From: Eucommia ulmoides
Taxonomy: Eukaryota; Streptophyta; Magnoliopsida; Garryales; Eucommiaceae
Assembly: GCA_016647705.1 (NCBI GenBank)
Contig: CM028328.1
Coordinates: 43,035,429-43,099,428 of the forward strand
Length of the DNA stretch: 64,000 nt
Direction: 5' to 3'
Shown: positions 1 through 11,538 of the stretch, piece after piece
How the letters are laid out: every line of letters begins with the position of its first letter
Position numbering within the stretch: the stretch's first letter is position 1
The notes under the pieces: model-generated
What the model was told of the DNA's origin: nothing
Databases searched by the model: none
What the model saw: only the letters and a program-made list of their open reading frames with translations
Program-made: the position numbers and the translations under genes

Positions 1-345
1 ATTACATAGAGACTCGACTCGAACCTGGTTATGGGATTTCAATGGCTACCTCCCGAATTGTACCACGAAGGGAGCTTACAAGAATTTTGAAAGGTCTTAA
101 TCTTCTTCTCGATATGAACATTCAAGGTGTGACAATTGAAACCGATTCGGTTCTTGCGTTATGTCTCATTAATGAAACCTGCCCCTTCGAGCTTCCCTAC
201 AAAGCCTTTGTAGAAGACTGCAAAGCACTCCTAGCATCTGTGAAAGGTCTATATAGCACGTGCTTCGTAAAAGTAATCAATGTGCAGACTACCTTGCTAA
301 AAAGGGAATTGCCTCGAAAGTGGCCCTCTTTTTCCTAGACAAATC
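1..345 (+). pseudogene. LINE-type RNase H domain fragment, frameshifted
   Basis: This is the 3' end of a non-LTR (L1-like) retrotransposon polyprotein; its N-terminal part lies outside the window. The frame read from 42 shows the RNase H-like fold that closes plant LINE ORF2: a helix with RRELTRILKGLNLLLD, then the strand VTIETDSVLAL carrying the catalytic aspartate of the ETDS motif, then FVEDCKALLASV. Near 250-257 the reading shifts: from 257 another frame carries the C-terminal signature HVLRKSNQCADYLAKKG (His-x2-Arg-x2-Asn-x2-Ala-Asp-x-Leu-Ala-Lys), while the first frame runs on as nonsense. A 14-base C run lies at about 344-357, and an A-rich tail (about 471-490) may be the LINE 3' end. 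The RNase H assignment is confident. A host gene of the same fold is possible, but the A-rich tail and the repeat setting favour a LINE. Confidence 0.75.
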
Positions 346-494
346 CCCCCCCCCCCCAGCGCGACATGCATACGGCTATTTTGGCAGACATGGTGGGTGC
401 CTCCTTTGAAAGGACTTAATCCTCTTGTTTTTATTCTCTGTTGTTTTCTGCGTAATGAACCTCTATCTACCAAAAAAAGAAAAAGAAAATGAGA

Positions 495-2506
495 ACATTT
501 TGATAATCCACCCAGCAGCTCAGTCGACCGATTAGGATAGTGTCTAATTGGCTTGAGCTTGTCTAAATATTGGCCAACCGAAATTGAATTTGGTCAACCG
601 ATTTTCGCATTTCAGTTCCCTAATCTAGTCAAAAATCAAAATTACTCATGAATAAAAGACCAAAATGATTCAAACTTGTTTTAATCATCAATTAAATATT
701 AAATCTTATGTTTAAATCAATTTTTACGAATTATGAACAAGATCGAAGGTCAATCGTGAATTTCAAAGTTTCTATTTTTATGAACCCTAATAAATAGTAT
801 TTTTCCTAGGATCTTGCCTCCTAAAGAATTCCTACCTTGTTTGGCCAAATTGAAACATTACAACACTTGCATATTAATCTAATTTCACATCCACAATGTT
901 CTAATTCATAATTGCAATGAATTTGTAGCCAAATTAGGTGCAACAACTATAATTCTTAAAGGTTGTAAATACCTCTCAGCTGTACACATTCGTAAGAACG
1001 AATTAGAGCAATTTAACACATGACTACACTTATATAACTAAACCAAAACGTGTGTATACAATCCTAGATCTTCATCGAATGAGATAGTGTGAGAAATATT
1101 GAAACAAGTGTATACGAATCCAAAAGAACAAATTTGAAATAAAAAAAATAAAATCCTAAAAGCCTATACAACCAATTCTCTGAAAGATTTGCTGAAATTC
1201 AAAGGTTGTCCTCGATCAATTTAGGTTCATCAAACACGTTCAAATCCTAGAAATTACCAGCGAGTTTGTTCCATACTATTTTCATTCATATCATTCATAT
1301 TTTTGCAAGTGTGAAATTTGAATATTGTGCTTACCTGATAAATATCTAGAATTGAATTATTATTGATCATATCCTTATTTCTAGATACATTAAAAATTCT
1401 TGCTTGCCTAGTAACGATTAAGATTTCATTTAGTTCTTCAACGTACAATAAACTCTTGTTATTTGAAATCAACCTTTTGAAAACCTAAGGCTTATCGATA
1501 AAAGATAAAAAAACAGTTTTCAAAGTTAATATCACTAATTCATTAGACTCGGTATATTAGACACTGGAAAAACTTACACCGCCAGTGAGCTTAAGTTACT
1601 CTACGAGATCTTAAATCCCTGCATACTATTTCTAAAAAGAGGTAAGCTAATTGAGCGTTTTCACTTAACTTAATCGAGGTAATACTCCTTATTGAAAACA
1701 ACAATTATTGGAAGTTAATCAATAAGAATCTGAATTTTGTGTTACTAAGAATCTGAATTTTGTGATTATTAGTAACATGATTATAAATTTAGTTGGTTAA
1801 ATTGATTATACTTATCACGTGAACTTACTTGATTATATTCTTGACGTGATTATTTGTACTTGATCGTTATCGCATATCATTATTTGCACGCACTTCTATT
1901 GCACCTAGTGAGTCAATATAGGGTTTAATGAACTATAGGTGATTGATAGAAGCTCTGAGTGTAAAAACTCAACTTAAAATTAAATTGAATTCAAAGGGAG
2001 TGAATTGCAGCTAAAACCAAAGTGTCGGTTTAAGTGTGAGAGAGTTAAAGTAAGGAGGGACCTTACTCTTGGGTAAATACGGTATGATCTTCATCGGGAA
2101 AGAAAATCAGTGATTAGTAGATTGAAAATCCTTGAAGGAGCTCGGGGAAATAGACGTAGGCAAGGAAGGACCTTGGCTGAACAACTATAAATCATCGTAT
2201 CAATATCTCTATCCATATCTCCTTGATTTTGTGCTTGTTTTTAACTGTGTAATTGTTAATTCTGTTACACTCTTTTCACACTTGTATAAACTGTTATTAA
2301 TTGATTTAAGTGTAAATTTTGGTAGAGTTAAAAAAAAAAAGTTAAGTTATTTGCACTACCCAATTCTGCAACACTCTTGTCACACTTGTATAAACTGTTA
2401 TTAATTGATTAAGTGTAAATTTTGATCGAGTTAAAAAGAGTTAAAAAAAAATTTATTTATTTGTACTACCCAATTCACACCCCATCCTGGGTAGAAATGG
2501 ACCAAT
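495..2506 (+). mobile_element. Degraded Ty1/copia (Sirevirus-like) LTR, 5' edge unclear
   Basis: Noncoding sequence ending directly before a primer-binding site and copia gag, so it is read as a 5' LTR. The last 500 bases look like the R/U5 part of plant copia LTRs: a short TAGACGTAGGC block (about 2152-2162), CCAATTCACACCCC (about 2470) and a terminal CCAATA in place of CCAACA. A GTCGACCG site at about 524, like those in the other copia LTRs here, hints that U3 begins close to the LINE tail. I could not find a convincing TGTT start, so the left edge is a guess. Confidence 0.45.
2260..2474 (+). repeat. Tandem duplication of about 104 bp in the LTR 3' end
   Basis: Two adjacent units (2260-2363 and 2364 to about 2474) share CACACTTGTATAAACTGTTA, the following TTAATTGATT/AAGTGTAAATTTTG stretch, an A-run after GAGTTAAA and a closing ACTACCCAATTC. 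The LTR therefore has a duplicated terminal segment. Confidence 0.75.
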
Positions 2507-2507
2507 A

Positions 2508-2523
2508 ATTTGTACCAAAGCTT
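2508..2523 (+). other. Degenerate primer-binding site (initiator Met tRNA type)
   Basis: TTTGTACCAAAGCTTA sits two bases after the LTR end and resembles the plant copia primer site TGGTATCAGAGC, with several substitutions. The position between LTR and gag supports the call more than the sequence does. Confidence 0.5.
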
Positions 2524-2619
2524 AGTTGCGTAGGATAAAAACCCATAGCAACCTAATCCATGTCAAGTAACTTGGGTTATACATTGTCAGAAGGGCAATC
2601 CATTGCATAGGCCACCGTT

Positions 2620-3640
2620 ATTCACTAGTATTCCGAAAGGCAAGAATGAAGGCATTTTTGCAAGTCACAAACTGAGAGGCTTCTCGAGTTACTAAGAACG
2701 GTACCTATATCCCTAAGAAAACTATAGATTCGCGTGAGGTAGACAAGACCGAGAATGAGTTTAATGAGGCCGACATGAAACTATTGTCATTAAATGCTCA
2801 AGCTACTAATCTCATTTTTTGTGCATTAGATTTAAATGAATACAACAAGATATCAGGTTATCAAACCACAACCGAATTGTGGATATGCTCGCGGCTACAC
2901 AAGGCCACTAATCAAGTTAAAGAATCAAAGATCAAAGCACGTGTACATCAATACAAGCTTTTGGGAATGAGAGACTGAAAGTATTCAAGGTATGCACAAA
3001 AGATTCGACAAGATTTGCAACTGGTTGAATGCATTTGGAAGACCTTACTCCACGGAGGAGAGAGTAAGAAGATACTCTGTTCACTTCCCAAGGCATGGGA
3101 ACCGAAGATTGCGGGATTTCAAGAAGCCAAGGACCTCAATACATATTTCATGGAAGCCTTGATCAGGAACCTAACAACAACTCACGAAGCATCGATCAAA
3201 GGCTACAAGGAAGAATCACGCTCAATCCATAAAAAGACGCAAGCTCTCAAAGCGCTTCATGATCATGAAGAGAAAGACAATGAGAAAATCCTAGACAGGG
3301 ACTAAGAGATAAGCTTGGCACTCATGACTAGGAATTTTCGCCGGTTTGCTAAAGTTTCATTCAAAGGAAAAAGGCACTTCGATAACTCCAAAGTCGAATG
3401 ATTTATTGCCACAAAACCCGGATATTTCCAATCTGATTGTCCGGAGCCGAAGAAAGAATATAAGCGAAGCAACAAAAGACATTCCCAAAAAGGAAAGAAT
3501 AGGCCATGAAGGCCCTATGGCAAGACTCCGACAATAGCAGCTCAGAAAGTTCTAGCAGTGAGGAGGAAACAACAATGCTAGCCTTAATGACTATTGAGGT
3601 ATGCGATGCTTTTAACATCAATGAATGTAGCAACTATAAA
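2620..3640 (+). pseudogene. Ty1/copia gag (UBN2/Retrotran_gag type), nonsense-broken and truncated
   Basis: Remnant of the capsid protein of a copia retrotransposon. One frame is kept from about 2646 to about 3500 and contains, in order, RMKAFLQ (N-terminal gag signature), LNAQATNLIFCALDLNEYNKIS, QVKESKIKARVHQYKL, ILCSLPKAWEPK and a degenerate zinc knuckle near 3397-3441 (FIATKPGYFQSDCP) whose first cysteines are lost. In-frame stops lie at about 2679, 2976, 3303 and 3399. A frameshift is needed to reach the acidic Ser/Glu tail (DSDNSSSESSSSEEE, about 3524-3568). Similarity stops near 3640 with no protease, integrase or reverse transcriptase after it, so only the 5' third of the element survives. 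The gag resembles that at 23577 but is more decayed. Confidence 0.8.
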
Positions 3641-3649
3641 ATTAATACC

Positions 3650-3796
3650 CGGTATCCTATCCGAAAATTAATAAAATTTAAGGCTTTCACCCGATCTGAC
3701 TGTCAAGACAAGGCAGACCCAGTACTTGCGGGTGCGGGTCGGTCGGTAATTTTGGGTGGGTCAGGTTGTTCGGATCATTGCACACCCCTATTCATG
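3650..3796. mobile_element. Possible hAT-type DNA transposon fragment
   Basis: The segment truncates the copia gag and contains CGGGTGCGGGTCGGTCGG and ends in TTGCACACCCCTA, which resembles the terminal inverted repeat of many plant hAT-like non-autonomous elements. I see no matching left terminus, so this is a fragment or a chance likeness. Confidence 0.35.
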
Positions 3797-3847
3797 AGAG
3801 AGACAAGAGTACCACTCCCATCTTTATTAAAAAAACGTGTAACGTAT

Positions 3848-3943
3848 AAATGGGGGTGCTACCCCCATTTCATTTTTTTATTCAATTTTGGAATGAACCA
3901 AGAGTGCTACTCCTGTATGGGTTTGGGAAATATCCCAAACCCA
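3848..3943. repeat. Two strong hairpins
   Basis: 3848-3870 is a perfect inverted repeat with 10-bp arms (AAATGGGGGT) and a 3-base loop. 3918-3943 has 11-bp arms (TGGGTTTGGGA) and a 4-base loop. No gene is associated with them. Confidence 0.8.
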
Positions 3944-4710
3944 CATATATATATTAGTAAAAAAAACACAATTATCAGGTAAACAACTCATTAGAATCAT
4001 TACTCAATTATTCAATTTTAATACACTTTGAGGTATTCAAGAACCCCCTTACTGTCAATTCAAGAGCCCCACGTCCGCTAGAACACTAGCTTTTTCCGTT
4101 TACAAGAATGATATCTAGTTTTTTTTATTGTAATTCCACTGCACCAATCATCTAATGAATGGGAAAGAGGCTGACAATTATCATCGACACAAATAATAGC
4201 ATGTTTCTTTGTCAATTAAACACCAATGAACAATTCGAGAGCCTAATGGAAATAAGTAAATCATTATCATCCAATACCAGCCTATTACGTGTGTCAATAA
4301 ACTCAAAGTGATGTAGACTATAACGCCTAACAAGGAATGCTACATAAACTGAGAACTCATTATTCTACGAAAAATTGAAATAGGGAGTCAAATTTTAAGT
4401 GCTCACTCCAACAACTCCTCTAAGAAGCACAAACAAGGATACAAGAAGCAGATACCTCAAGACATGGATGCAGCGATACCTCAAATCCCAAGAAAGTAAG
4501 GTACGAAAAACGCCTAGGATATGGCAAATAACAATTGTATATTTTATACACGTATACTCATCTATATAGTAGATTGATTAATCTTTTCACAAAATAGATT
4601 TACAAACAAATTTAAATAACAAACAAAAGATCACTAATAGCGTTATAATACCTAATAATTCAATAGCGTCCTATTTCACATGACAGGGACTATGGATTTT
4701 TCAAGAATAT
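3944..4710. other. No recognised feature
   Basis: AT-rich sequence without a coding frame or repeat I can identify. Confidence 0.5.
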
Positions 4711-5092
4711 GACATCTAAACTAGTCTCGTGTTTATATATCTGTGCACATTCAACCCTCTTCCTAAATATTACTAGCACCGGTCAAAGTGCCCCACACGA
4801 GTACTCGTGTGTCAAAGAAGTATCCAAATAATAAATTAATTATAAAAGATTAAGACACATATTTGGTTGTGTCAGATACATATCCAGATGTGTTCACAAC
4901 CGACATCTCAACTAGTCTCGTCTTTATATCTCTGTGCACATTCGACCCCCTTCCTAAATATTACTAGTACCGCTCGAAGTGCCCCACACGAGTACGCTTT
5001 TGTCAAAGAAGTGTCCAAATAATAAATTAATTATAAAATATTAAGACACGTATTTGGTCGTGTCAGATACATATCCAGACGTGTTCGCAACC
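4711..5092. repeat. Tandem duplication, 191-bp unit, two copies
   Basis: Unit 1 begins GACATCTAAACTAGTCTCG at 4711 and unit 2 begins GACATCTCAACTAGTCTCG at 4902. Both carry CCTAAATATTACTAG, GTGCCCCACACGAGTAC, ATAATAAATTAATTATAAAA and TGTGTCAGATACATATCCAG or close variants. The copies differ by scattered substitutions, so the duplication is not recent. Its function is unknown. Confidence 0.85.
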
Positions 5093-6055
5093 TGTCGAAC
5101 ATACATTGACCTACTACTAGTGTTGATGCTTCCTAGACACTCCCTATAGAGTACAAAGATTTCGATTTTCTCTCTCCTAGGATCTCTCTCCTCCTTCCCG
5201 AAATTTGGGAGTACACTTTTAAACCCTAAATGGAGGCTCCTTTGAAGGAAATGGGTCCGTATTTTCATCCTTTGAAATTCAAACTGTCCACCAAAGAGAG
5301 GTAATATCTAAATCCAACTTGATATATAGGAAATGGGTCACTATTTTGCACGCCTTATATAGTAATTGTTTACTAAAATGCAAATATGAAATAATTTTAC
5401 TAGTCATACCGCCACAGCATCCCTAATGCAAACACAAAATCAGACATACATACTCTCTGAGATTACGGTCAAAAGAACAAAGTTGAAGCATTAGAAATTT
5501 AGATTTAGAATTAATATTGAAAATGAACCCAAATAATTCTTTTCTATAGAGGTTCTTCCTCAATTCCAAATTCAAGCACCCAAACACTACGTCAGAATGA
5601 TTTCCACATATGACCTGTTGATAGTATGAGGATTTTCTCAATATGACCACCTTGATTTATCAATCCAATTAAAAGATCCACATCCCGAAACCCTAACCCC
5701 ATCAAATTTTGTTAGTTTCTCGATTCATAAAGATGCGGTGTGATATAGTATGTAGATCTGATGGGAAGTGATTAGATAGCCGAGATATGATAACACTGAT
5801 GACTAACCTAAGAACAGACTCCGCTGGATCTGGAGCTCACCCAAACCAGCTACCGCGATAGATCCCGGCTTTTCATAACAATTTATGTGAACAGATTCTT
5901 ATAGAAAATTAAACGTATTTTTAATCACACATTATATTAAACAGATTAAATTAAGAAGCAACCACAATTAAAATAGATTATTACAGAAAATAAATATATA
6001 AATTAAACTGAAATTAAAAATTAAATAATTGAATTTAAATAATTATACCAGAGGA
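5093..6055. other. No recognised feature
   Basis: AT-rich, no coding frame with recognisable similarity. The short minus-strand frames at 5041-5268 and 5423-5650 look random. Confidence 0.5.
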
Positions 6056-6300
6056 AGAAGGATGCGCTGTGAACGGAGACGGCGGTGCTGTGAACAGCTA
6101 CGGCGAACGGCTGCACTGTGGCACTGTGAACGGAGATTGGCTGCACGGAAGCGAATGACGAACAAGTGTGGAAGGCGATTACGAACGCGGGCTTGAAAGA
6201 AGAACGACGAAGAATTTTGGTTTTTGCCTAAGGAGGATGGAACCGTGGGAAGGAAAAGGGAAGAAGGCCGCCGCAGGAATGAGTCGCAAGGGAGGGTCGC
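6056..6300. other. GC-rich patch with repeated CTGTGAAC
   Basis: An isolated GC-rich block next to the foldback. CTGTGAAC occurs three times in about 65 bases (6068-6135), twice followed by GGAGA. No domain is recognisable in any frame. It could be the start of a lost host exon or LTR promoter sequence: the reverse complement, GTTCACAG, resembles the ACTGTTCAC motif of the gypsy LTR at 11539. Confidence 0.4.
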
Positions 6301-8281
6301 AGAGTTCTTTACAAAATAAATACAATTTTAAAAAAAATTATGAAAACAGTGAATTCTAACTTATTTAATAACTTGAGTATTCCTCTGTTCCCAACACCGA
6401 AACTAATTGATTTTATTTTATTTTCTTTAAGTTCTTGGTCCTGCGTTGTAAATGCCGGAATTTTTTTTTTTATAATTTTCATTAAAAGTTTGGTCTCGGC
6501 GTTTAAAATGTTGGGACCAAGTTTCCATACCGTCCACTTACCAAAAACGGAGAGGAGAGAAAGAAGGGTAGAGGAAGTGGGTTTACGCAAGTAAAAGACT
6601 GATAATTTATACCCTTAAAGTTTGACCATTATTTCATTTTGATTGTTATAATTTTAATTTCTTTTATTTTTTTAATAAAAATAAAATATTTTTTTTGTTC
6701 TTACTTTTTTTTTTTAATTTCGTTTTTTTATAAAGAATTTTTTTTTTGTTTGTTAATTTTGTTTTTTTTTTAATTTCATTTTTCTTTCTTTTTTTAGCAA
6801 AACTTTTTTTAATTTCTTATTTTTTTTAGTTTTGTTTTTTCTTTTTTTTTTTAAAAGAAAATAAATATTTTAGTTTCGTTTTTTTTTTCATCAAATAAAA
6901 TGGAAAATAAATATTTTATATTTTAATTTAAATATTTTTCGGTATGATTTCTTATCAAATATTAATGATTTAATAAGGATGATTCTAAGAGGTTTAATAT
7001 AGTGAGTTTTTTAAATTTAATAAAAAAATATTTTTACTTCAAAAATTTTAATTAAAATTCAACTATTAAAAAAAATTATAATATTCGAAATCAAACTAAC
7101 AAATTTAAAAAAAAAAAATTAAGTGAAATTCAACTTTAAAAATTTAAGTGAAATTCAACTATTAAAAAATATTTTTTAATAAAGGTTAAAAAAAAGTTCT
7201 AGACTAAACTAAATAAATAAACAACAAAAGGTGTCTAAATTTGAAAAAAAAAATGCCGGATGAAAATTGGAATCAAACTTGACATTTACATTAAATTTAT
7301 AAACTTAAAAATGCAATAGATTGCAACTGAAAGTTGAGGGTAGTAATTTGAACCGAACATAAAGTTCAAGGTATAAAAATGCAATTTAACCTAACTTTTC
7401 TTTTTCTTTTTTTAATAAGCCAAATAGTGAAGGATATTACTTGTACAGAATAATTTGCCGGGGGTGGGTGGGTTTGTAAGATATCTATATTTGCAAGTTA
7501 GATAATACTTAAATTTTTTAAATAAAAATAGTTGAATTTTACTTGACTTTTCCTTGTAAATTTGTTGGTTTGGTTTCGAATATTATCGATTTTTTTTTTT
7601 AATAGTTAAATTTTAATTGGAATTTTTGAAGTAAAAATATTTTTTTTTATTAAATTAAAAACACTCAAACCTAAAACTCGCTATATTAAACCCCCTTGGG
7701 TGATCCTTATTAAATCATTGATATTTGATAAAAAAATCATATTTGGGAATATTTAAATTAAAAAAATAAAATATTTATTTTCATTTTATTTGATGAAAAA
7801 AAAAATGAAACTAAAATATTTATTTTCTTTTTTCTTTTTTTTTTAAAAAAAGGAAAAATAAAACTAAAAAAAATAAGAAATTAAAAAAAGTTTTGCTAAA
7901 AAAAAAAAGAAAAATGAAATAAAAAAAAAAAAACGAAATTAACAAACAAAAAAAGTTTTCTTTATAAAAAACGAAATTAAAAAAAAAAAGTAAAAACAAA
8001 AAAAAAAAAAAATGTTTTATTTTTATTAAAAAATAAAAGAAATTAAAATTATAACAATCAAAATGAAATAATGGTCAAAGCTTTTAATGAAAATTATAAA
8101 AAAATAATAATAATAATAATAGTCCCGGCGTTCACAATGCCGGGACAAACAACTTAAAAAAAATAAATTCAATTAGTCCTAGCGTTCCGATCACTAAGAT
8201 ACTTGAGTTATGTAAATAAGTTAGAATTCACGTGTTTTCAGATTATTTTTTTAAAATTATATTTATTGTGTAAAGAACTCA
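6301..8281. mobile_element. ~2-kb foldback element (long inverted repeat)
   Basis: The left arm (6302 to about 7110) and right arm (about 7500 to 8280) are reverse complements. The outer ends pair as GAGTTCTTTACA (6302) with TGTAAAGAACTC (8269-8280). Next come GTGAATTCTAACTTATTTA (left) and its complement near 8209-8230, then GTCCCGGCGTT...AATGCCGGGAC hairpins (8122-8148, with decayed partners near 6446-6526), then long T-rich/A-rich arms. The spacer of about 390 bp holds no gene. The CCGGGAC hairpins near the ends resemble subterminal repeats of CACTA-type DNA transposons, but no CACTA terminus or clear target duplication is visible, so the class is open. The open frames at 6309-6594 lie inside the arms and are not genes. 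Confidence 0.75.
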
Positions 8282-8480
8282 AGGGTTGTATACTTGGGGT
8301 GGGGTGGAAAACTGAAAAGCCGGTTAGTTGGATATGAACCATTCCGATTCATCGTTTGAACTGGCCAGTTAATGCGGTTTCAGCGATTTATAACTTGAAA
8401 CAGTTTTATTGGTTGCCCAAACCAGAATTAGGACCAGTACAGTTTAACAGGCCAGCTCGGTTTTCAAAACTATTTCCTTA
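8282..8480. mobile_element. Possible hAT-like relic rich in GGTT/AACC words
   Basis: Repeated GCCGGTTAG, AACTGGCCAG, AAACAGTTTT and AACAGGCCAG words resemble degenerate non-autonomous hAT-type repeats of plants. The termini are not resolved. Confidence 0.3.
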
Positions 8481-8583
8481 GCGCATCTCCGGGGGATGTG
8501 TCATCCCTTGTGCAATCCCATTTTTTAGGTTTTTTGAAGCAAAAATTCACTCCAAGAGATGTGTCATCCCTTGTGCCATATGA
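8476..8583 (+). repeat. Short repeat with internal duplication, second copy at 63476-63600
   Basis: GATGTGTCATCCCTTGTGC occurs twice here (about 8494 and 8559). A diverged copy in opposite orientation lies near 63476-63600, where the minus strand reads GTGTGTCATCACCTGTGCCA. The pattern suggests a short interspersed (MITE-like) family. Confidence 0.45.
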
Positions 8584-8932
8584 CAACGTAGATGAAGAGC
8601 CAAAATTTGGAATTAGTAGGTGGATGGGGTTAATTAGGGTTAATTATTTAATTTGGGTTTAAATATGGTTAGTTAATGTTGAATTTGTTTAATTAGAGTT
8701 GGGTAGGATTTGTTTGGTTAGATTCATATTAATTTTGGTTTAATTAAATTTAATTGGATTTATATAGGTTTTGTTTATTTGTGTTTAATTATGTTTGGTA
8801 GAGTTTAATTTATTAATTTATTTTATTTGGATTGAGTTAGATTAATTGGTTAATTTTATTTTATTTGAATTGTATTAGATTAGTTTTATTTGAGTTAAGT
8901 TTGATTTATTTTAATTTTAATACAAAAATAAA
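8584..8932. other. TTAATT-rich low-complexity stretch
   Basis: Imperfect repetition of TTTAATTNGGTTTAATTA-like words. No gene. Confidence 0.5.
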
Positions 8933-9050
8933 AATGGCACACCAAAATATAGCACCTTCCTTAGAGTGTATTTGAAATTTTAGTGTGCCATAAGTATTTT
9001 GGTGTGCCATTCAGGCAAATGGCACACTAAAATATCTTAATGGCATTTCA
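8933..9050. mobile_element. Small palindromic (MITE-like) relic
   Basis: TGGCACACCAAAATA (8935) pairs with TATTTTGGTGTGCCA (8996-9010), and TTTTAGTGTGCCAT pairs with ATGGCACACTAAAA. The nested inverted repeats are typical of a miniature inverted-repeat element; termini and target duplication are not clear. Confidence 0.5.
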
Positions 9051-9304
9051 ATGTGCTGAGTAGAGCACGTCACATTAATAGTGTTCTGGCACTTATTATA
9101 TGTTTTAAATTATGAGGTATTTGATATTTTAATATATTTTAAATGAATATAAATAAAAAACAAATTAAAATTAATTTTCTTTCGAGACTCATCTTCATTT
9201 TTAATTTTCACGTCAACAAACGTTATATCATTTGAATCCGTGTACTGGTAAAAAAAAAATATATATAATTAAAAAAAATTAAATAGCTTAAAGAAAGTGA
9301 TAAA

Positions 9305-11383
9305 AAACCAGCTTCAATCCTTCTTGTCTTTGTTACATGATATTCTTTTTTCAATAATTAATTTTGTTGGCCTACTAGAATACCCAAGAGGGGGGTTGAA
9401 TTGGGTAATTAAAAATTATCAGAATAAAATTCAATAAATCAAATAATTAATTTTAATCATAAATTAATTATTATTTTTATATCACAGCGGAATAATATAA
9501 TCAACTAAGTGCACACCCAAACAACAAAAATAACAAAGTAAATATAGCAGCATACCAAAAATTTATACTGGTTCACCAAGCTACTTTTGGCTAATCTAGT
9601 TCCCCGAGCTCCACGGAGGTTGCACCCACTAAAACCAAGATCACTTTAAAGGTAGGAACCAAACCCTCACACCGATTCTTTTACAGACTCAAAATCAACC
9701 TTTACAATATATTTTTCTCAAGCTAAGGAAGAACCTCTACTTTTTATAGGTTAAAGAATAACCTAATTCTTTTTAATACTAAAGCTCAAGAATCAAAACA
9801 TCACAAAATACTCCGACTATCTTTTTCCCAAGTAAGAATGAAACATTTACAAATTACTCAAATCGTAATTCTGTCAAGGAAGAATCACTATCTCAATCTC
9901 TTTACAGGAAGAGACTGAAATCCAGCTACCCTTGATTAAATACCCCCCAACAGTATTTAACTCGTCACACTACTCATTAAAAAATGATAAGCAGGAAATC
10001 TCATTCGGAGCTTTTACCACCCAAGATAAATAATAACTCAATTAATATCCCAATTTAGTGATAGAAAAATTTGATTTTGACTAAGATATGGGTAGCAAAT
10101 TGGAGCACATAATCAGATTCAAGAAATTGTTTATAAAAATATTTTCTTCAAAAATCAAAAATAATTTCTAAGATCAATTTCCAAACAATAATCAGATAAT
10201 GCAATGAAAGAATATCATTGGAAAGATCTCACCCGGAATCCATAGAAAGAATGATTAGAACGATGTAGCTTCAAATTCGGTAGTAGCAAAGATTAATAGC
10301 AATTGATCTTTAAGATCGTCTCTCAGAAAAACTCACAATATCTTAATATGATAACTCTTATAAAAGCTCACAAATGATCTTAACTTCTTTGCTCTCTCAA
10401 TATATATATTTTTCATATAAGAAATTCGCAGGTCAATATATAAGAGTATGAAATCAGTCTTCTAACGGCTAGTTTACATGTGTCATGACAATTAATAGCA
10501 CTTATAGACCCATTATATTATAATGACTTTATTTAGGTTCAATTTACTTTAAAACAACTTTCAAATCTTTCAATTAGACCCTCCAAATATTTCTCAATCT
10601 CAATTAATAAGAATAGAATCAATTTTAAGTACCAAATTGAGAAATATTAATATTCAATGAACCATATTAATAGGATTTAATTAATATGTGAACCATATTT
10701 TAAATATAGAAAATATCCCCGAAATCTATCTCAAATCCCAACAAAAAAGACTACTTTTGGATATAATCTTGGATAAAACAGTATCTTGAAACAGCGCATC
10801 CAGTCGACCGACCAGTCGACTGGTAGATTCAGGTTGTAGCCAAGGCATTCATTGGTCGACCTATCGGTTGACTTGTAGATTCAGAGAGTTAATCTCTTGT
10901 TGGCCGGTCGACTTAGAGATATAAGATCTTTCAGCAGCTTGGTCCGATCGACTCATCAGTCGATTGATGTCTTTTGGATCTCTCTTCTGAACACGTTTTT
11001 AACTTATTTTCTTTTACGTTTTCGCCTCTTTAACCATTTTCTCTTCTAAATAAGCTCTACTAATATTCTTATATTCCATTTTAGTCAATCAAAAATATTT
11101 CTTTTCAAATCACATAGGAGCAAATAATTTCATTTAATCAAAGCATACATAAATAATACAATACATTTTGTGCCATATGTGTGTTCCTAATTGGGATATT
11201 AAGAGTTAAGATTCACCTGAGTTGTTTTCCCTAATTTCTTCAATATCTTCAACATCATCATTTAGCATCCATTTAATTTATCATCTTCATCATTGGAACT
11301 TTAAAACTGAAACACTAAATCAAAACATTAGTTCCACTAAAATATTAATACTTAATTGTTCATCAAAATCTTAGGATCAACAA
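9305..11383 (-). repeat. 3' LTR (LTR A) of the Sirevirus derivative
   Basis: Minus-strand LTR beginning TGTTGATCCTAAGATTTTG at 11383 and reaching GGCCAACA at 9365, with about 60 further bases to 9305 that are also present beside the 5' LTR. It contains the GTCGAC pairs at 10803-10960. It matches LTR B almost base by base, including the CACCCACTAAAACCAAGATC block. Confidence 0.85.
10801..10962. promoter_or_regulatory. Array of paired GTCGAC sites (12-bp pitch) in U3 of LTR A
   Basis: Pairs of GTCGAC-like hexamers with starts 12 bp apart and a variable 6-bp spacer lie at 10803, 10856 and 10949. A single site at 10907 corresponds to a full pair in LTR B (33743/33755), 12 bp having been lost. 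Confidence 0.6.
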
Positions 11384-11400
11384 TCTCCCCCTTTTTTGAT
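11384..11400 (-). other. Polypurine tract of the Sirevirus derivative
   Basis: On the minus strand CAAAAAAGGGGGAGAT lies directly before TGTTGATCC, the 3' LTR start. This is the priming site for plus-strand DNA synthesis. Confidence 0.8.
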
Positions 11401-11538
11401 GATGAGAATTAAGTTTGATGTTTTCTTTAAAATAAAAATATAACCACACTCCTCCTGAATCTGAGGACGGGTTCTTTTAACTCATATAAGCATAAGAATG
11501 AAAATATTATCAATAAAGAATAAATTAAAGATACTCAA

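Noticed and set aside
3640..3982. Downstream part of the long open frame that starts at 3506
   Set aside because: Only its first ~40 residues look like gag; the rest crosses into noncoding repeat sequence with hairpins.
6309..6594. Open frames on both strands inside the foldback
   Set aside because: They lie within inverted-repeat arms, have simple-sequence composition and show no domain.
8161..8200. CACTA at 8192 as the terminus of a CACTA transposon
   Set aside because: It lies inside the foldback arm, about 90 bases from its end, and has no TAGTG partner at the opposite side.
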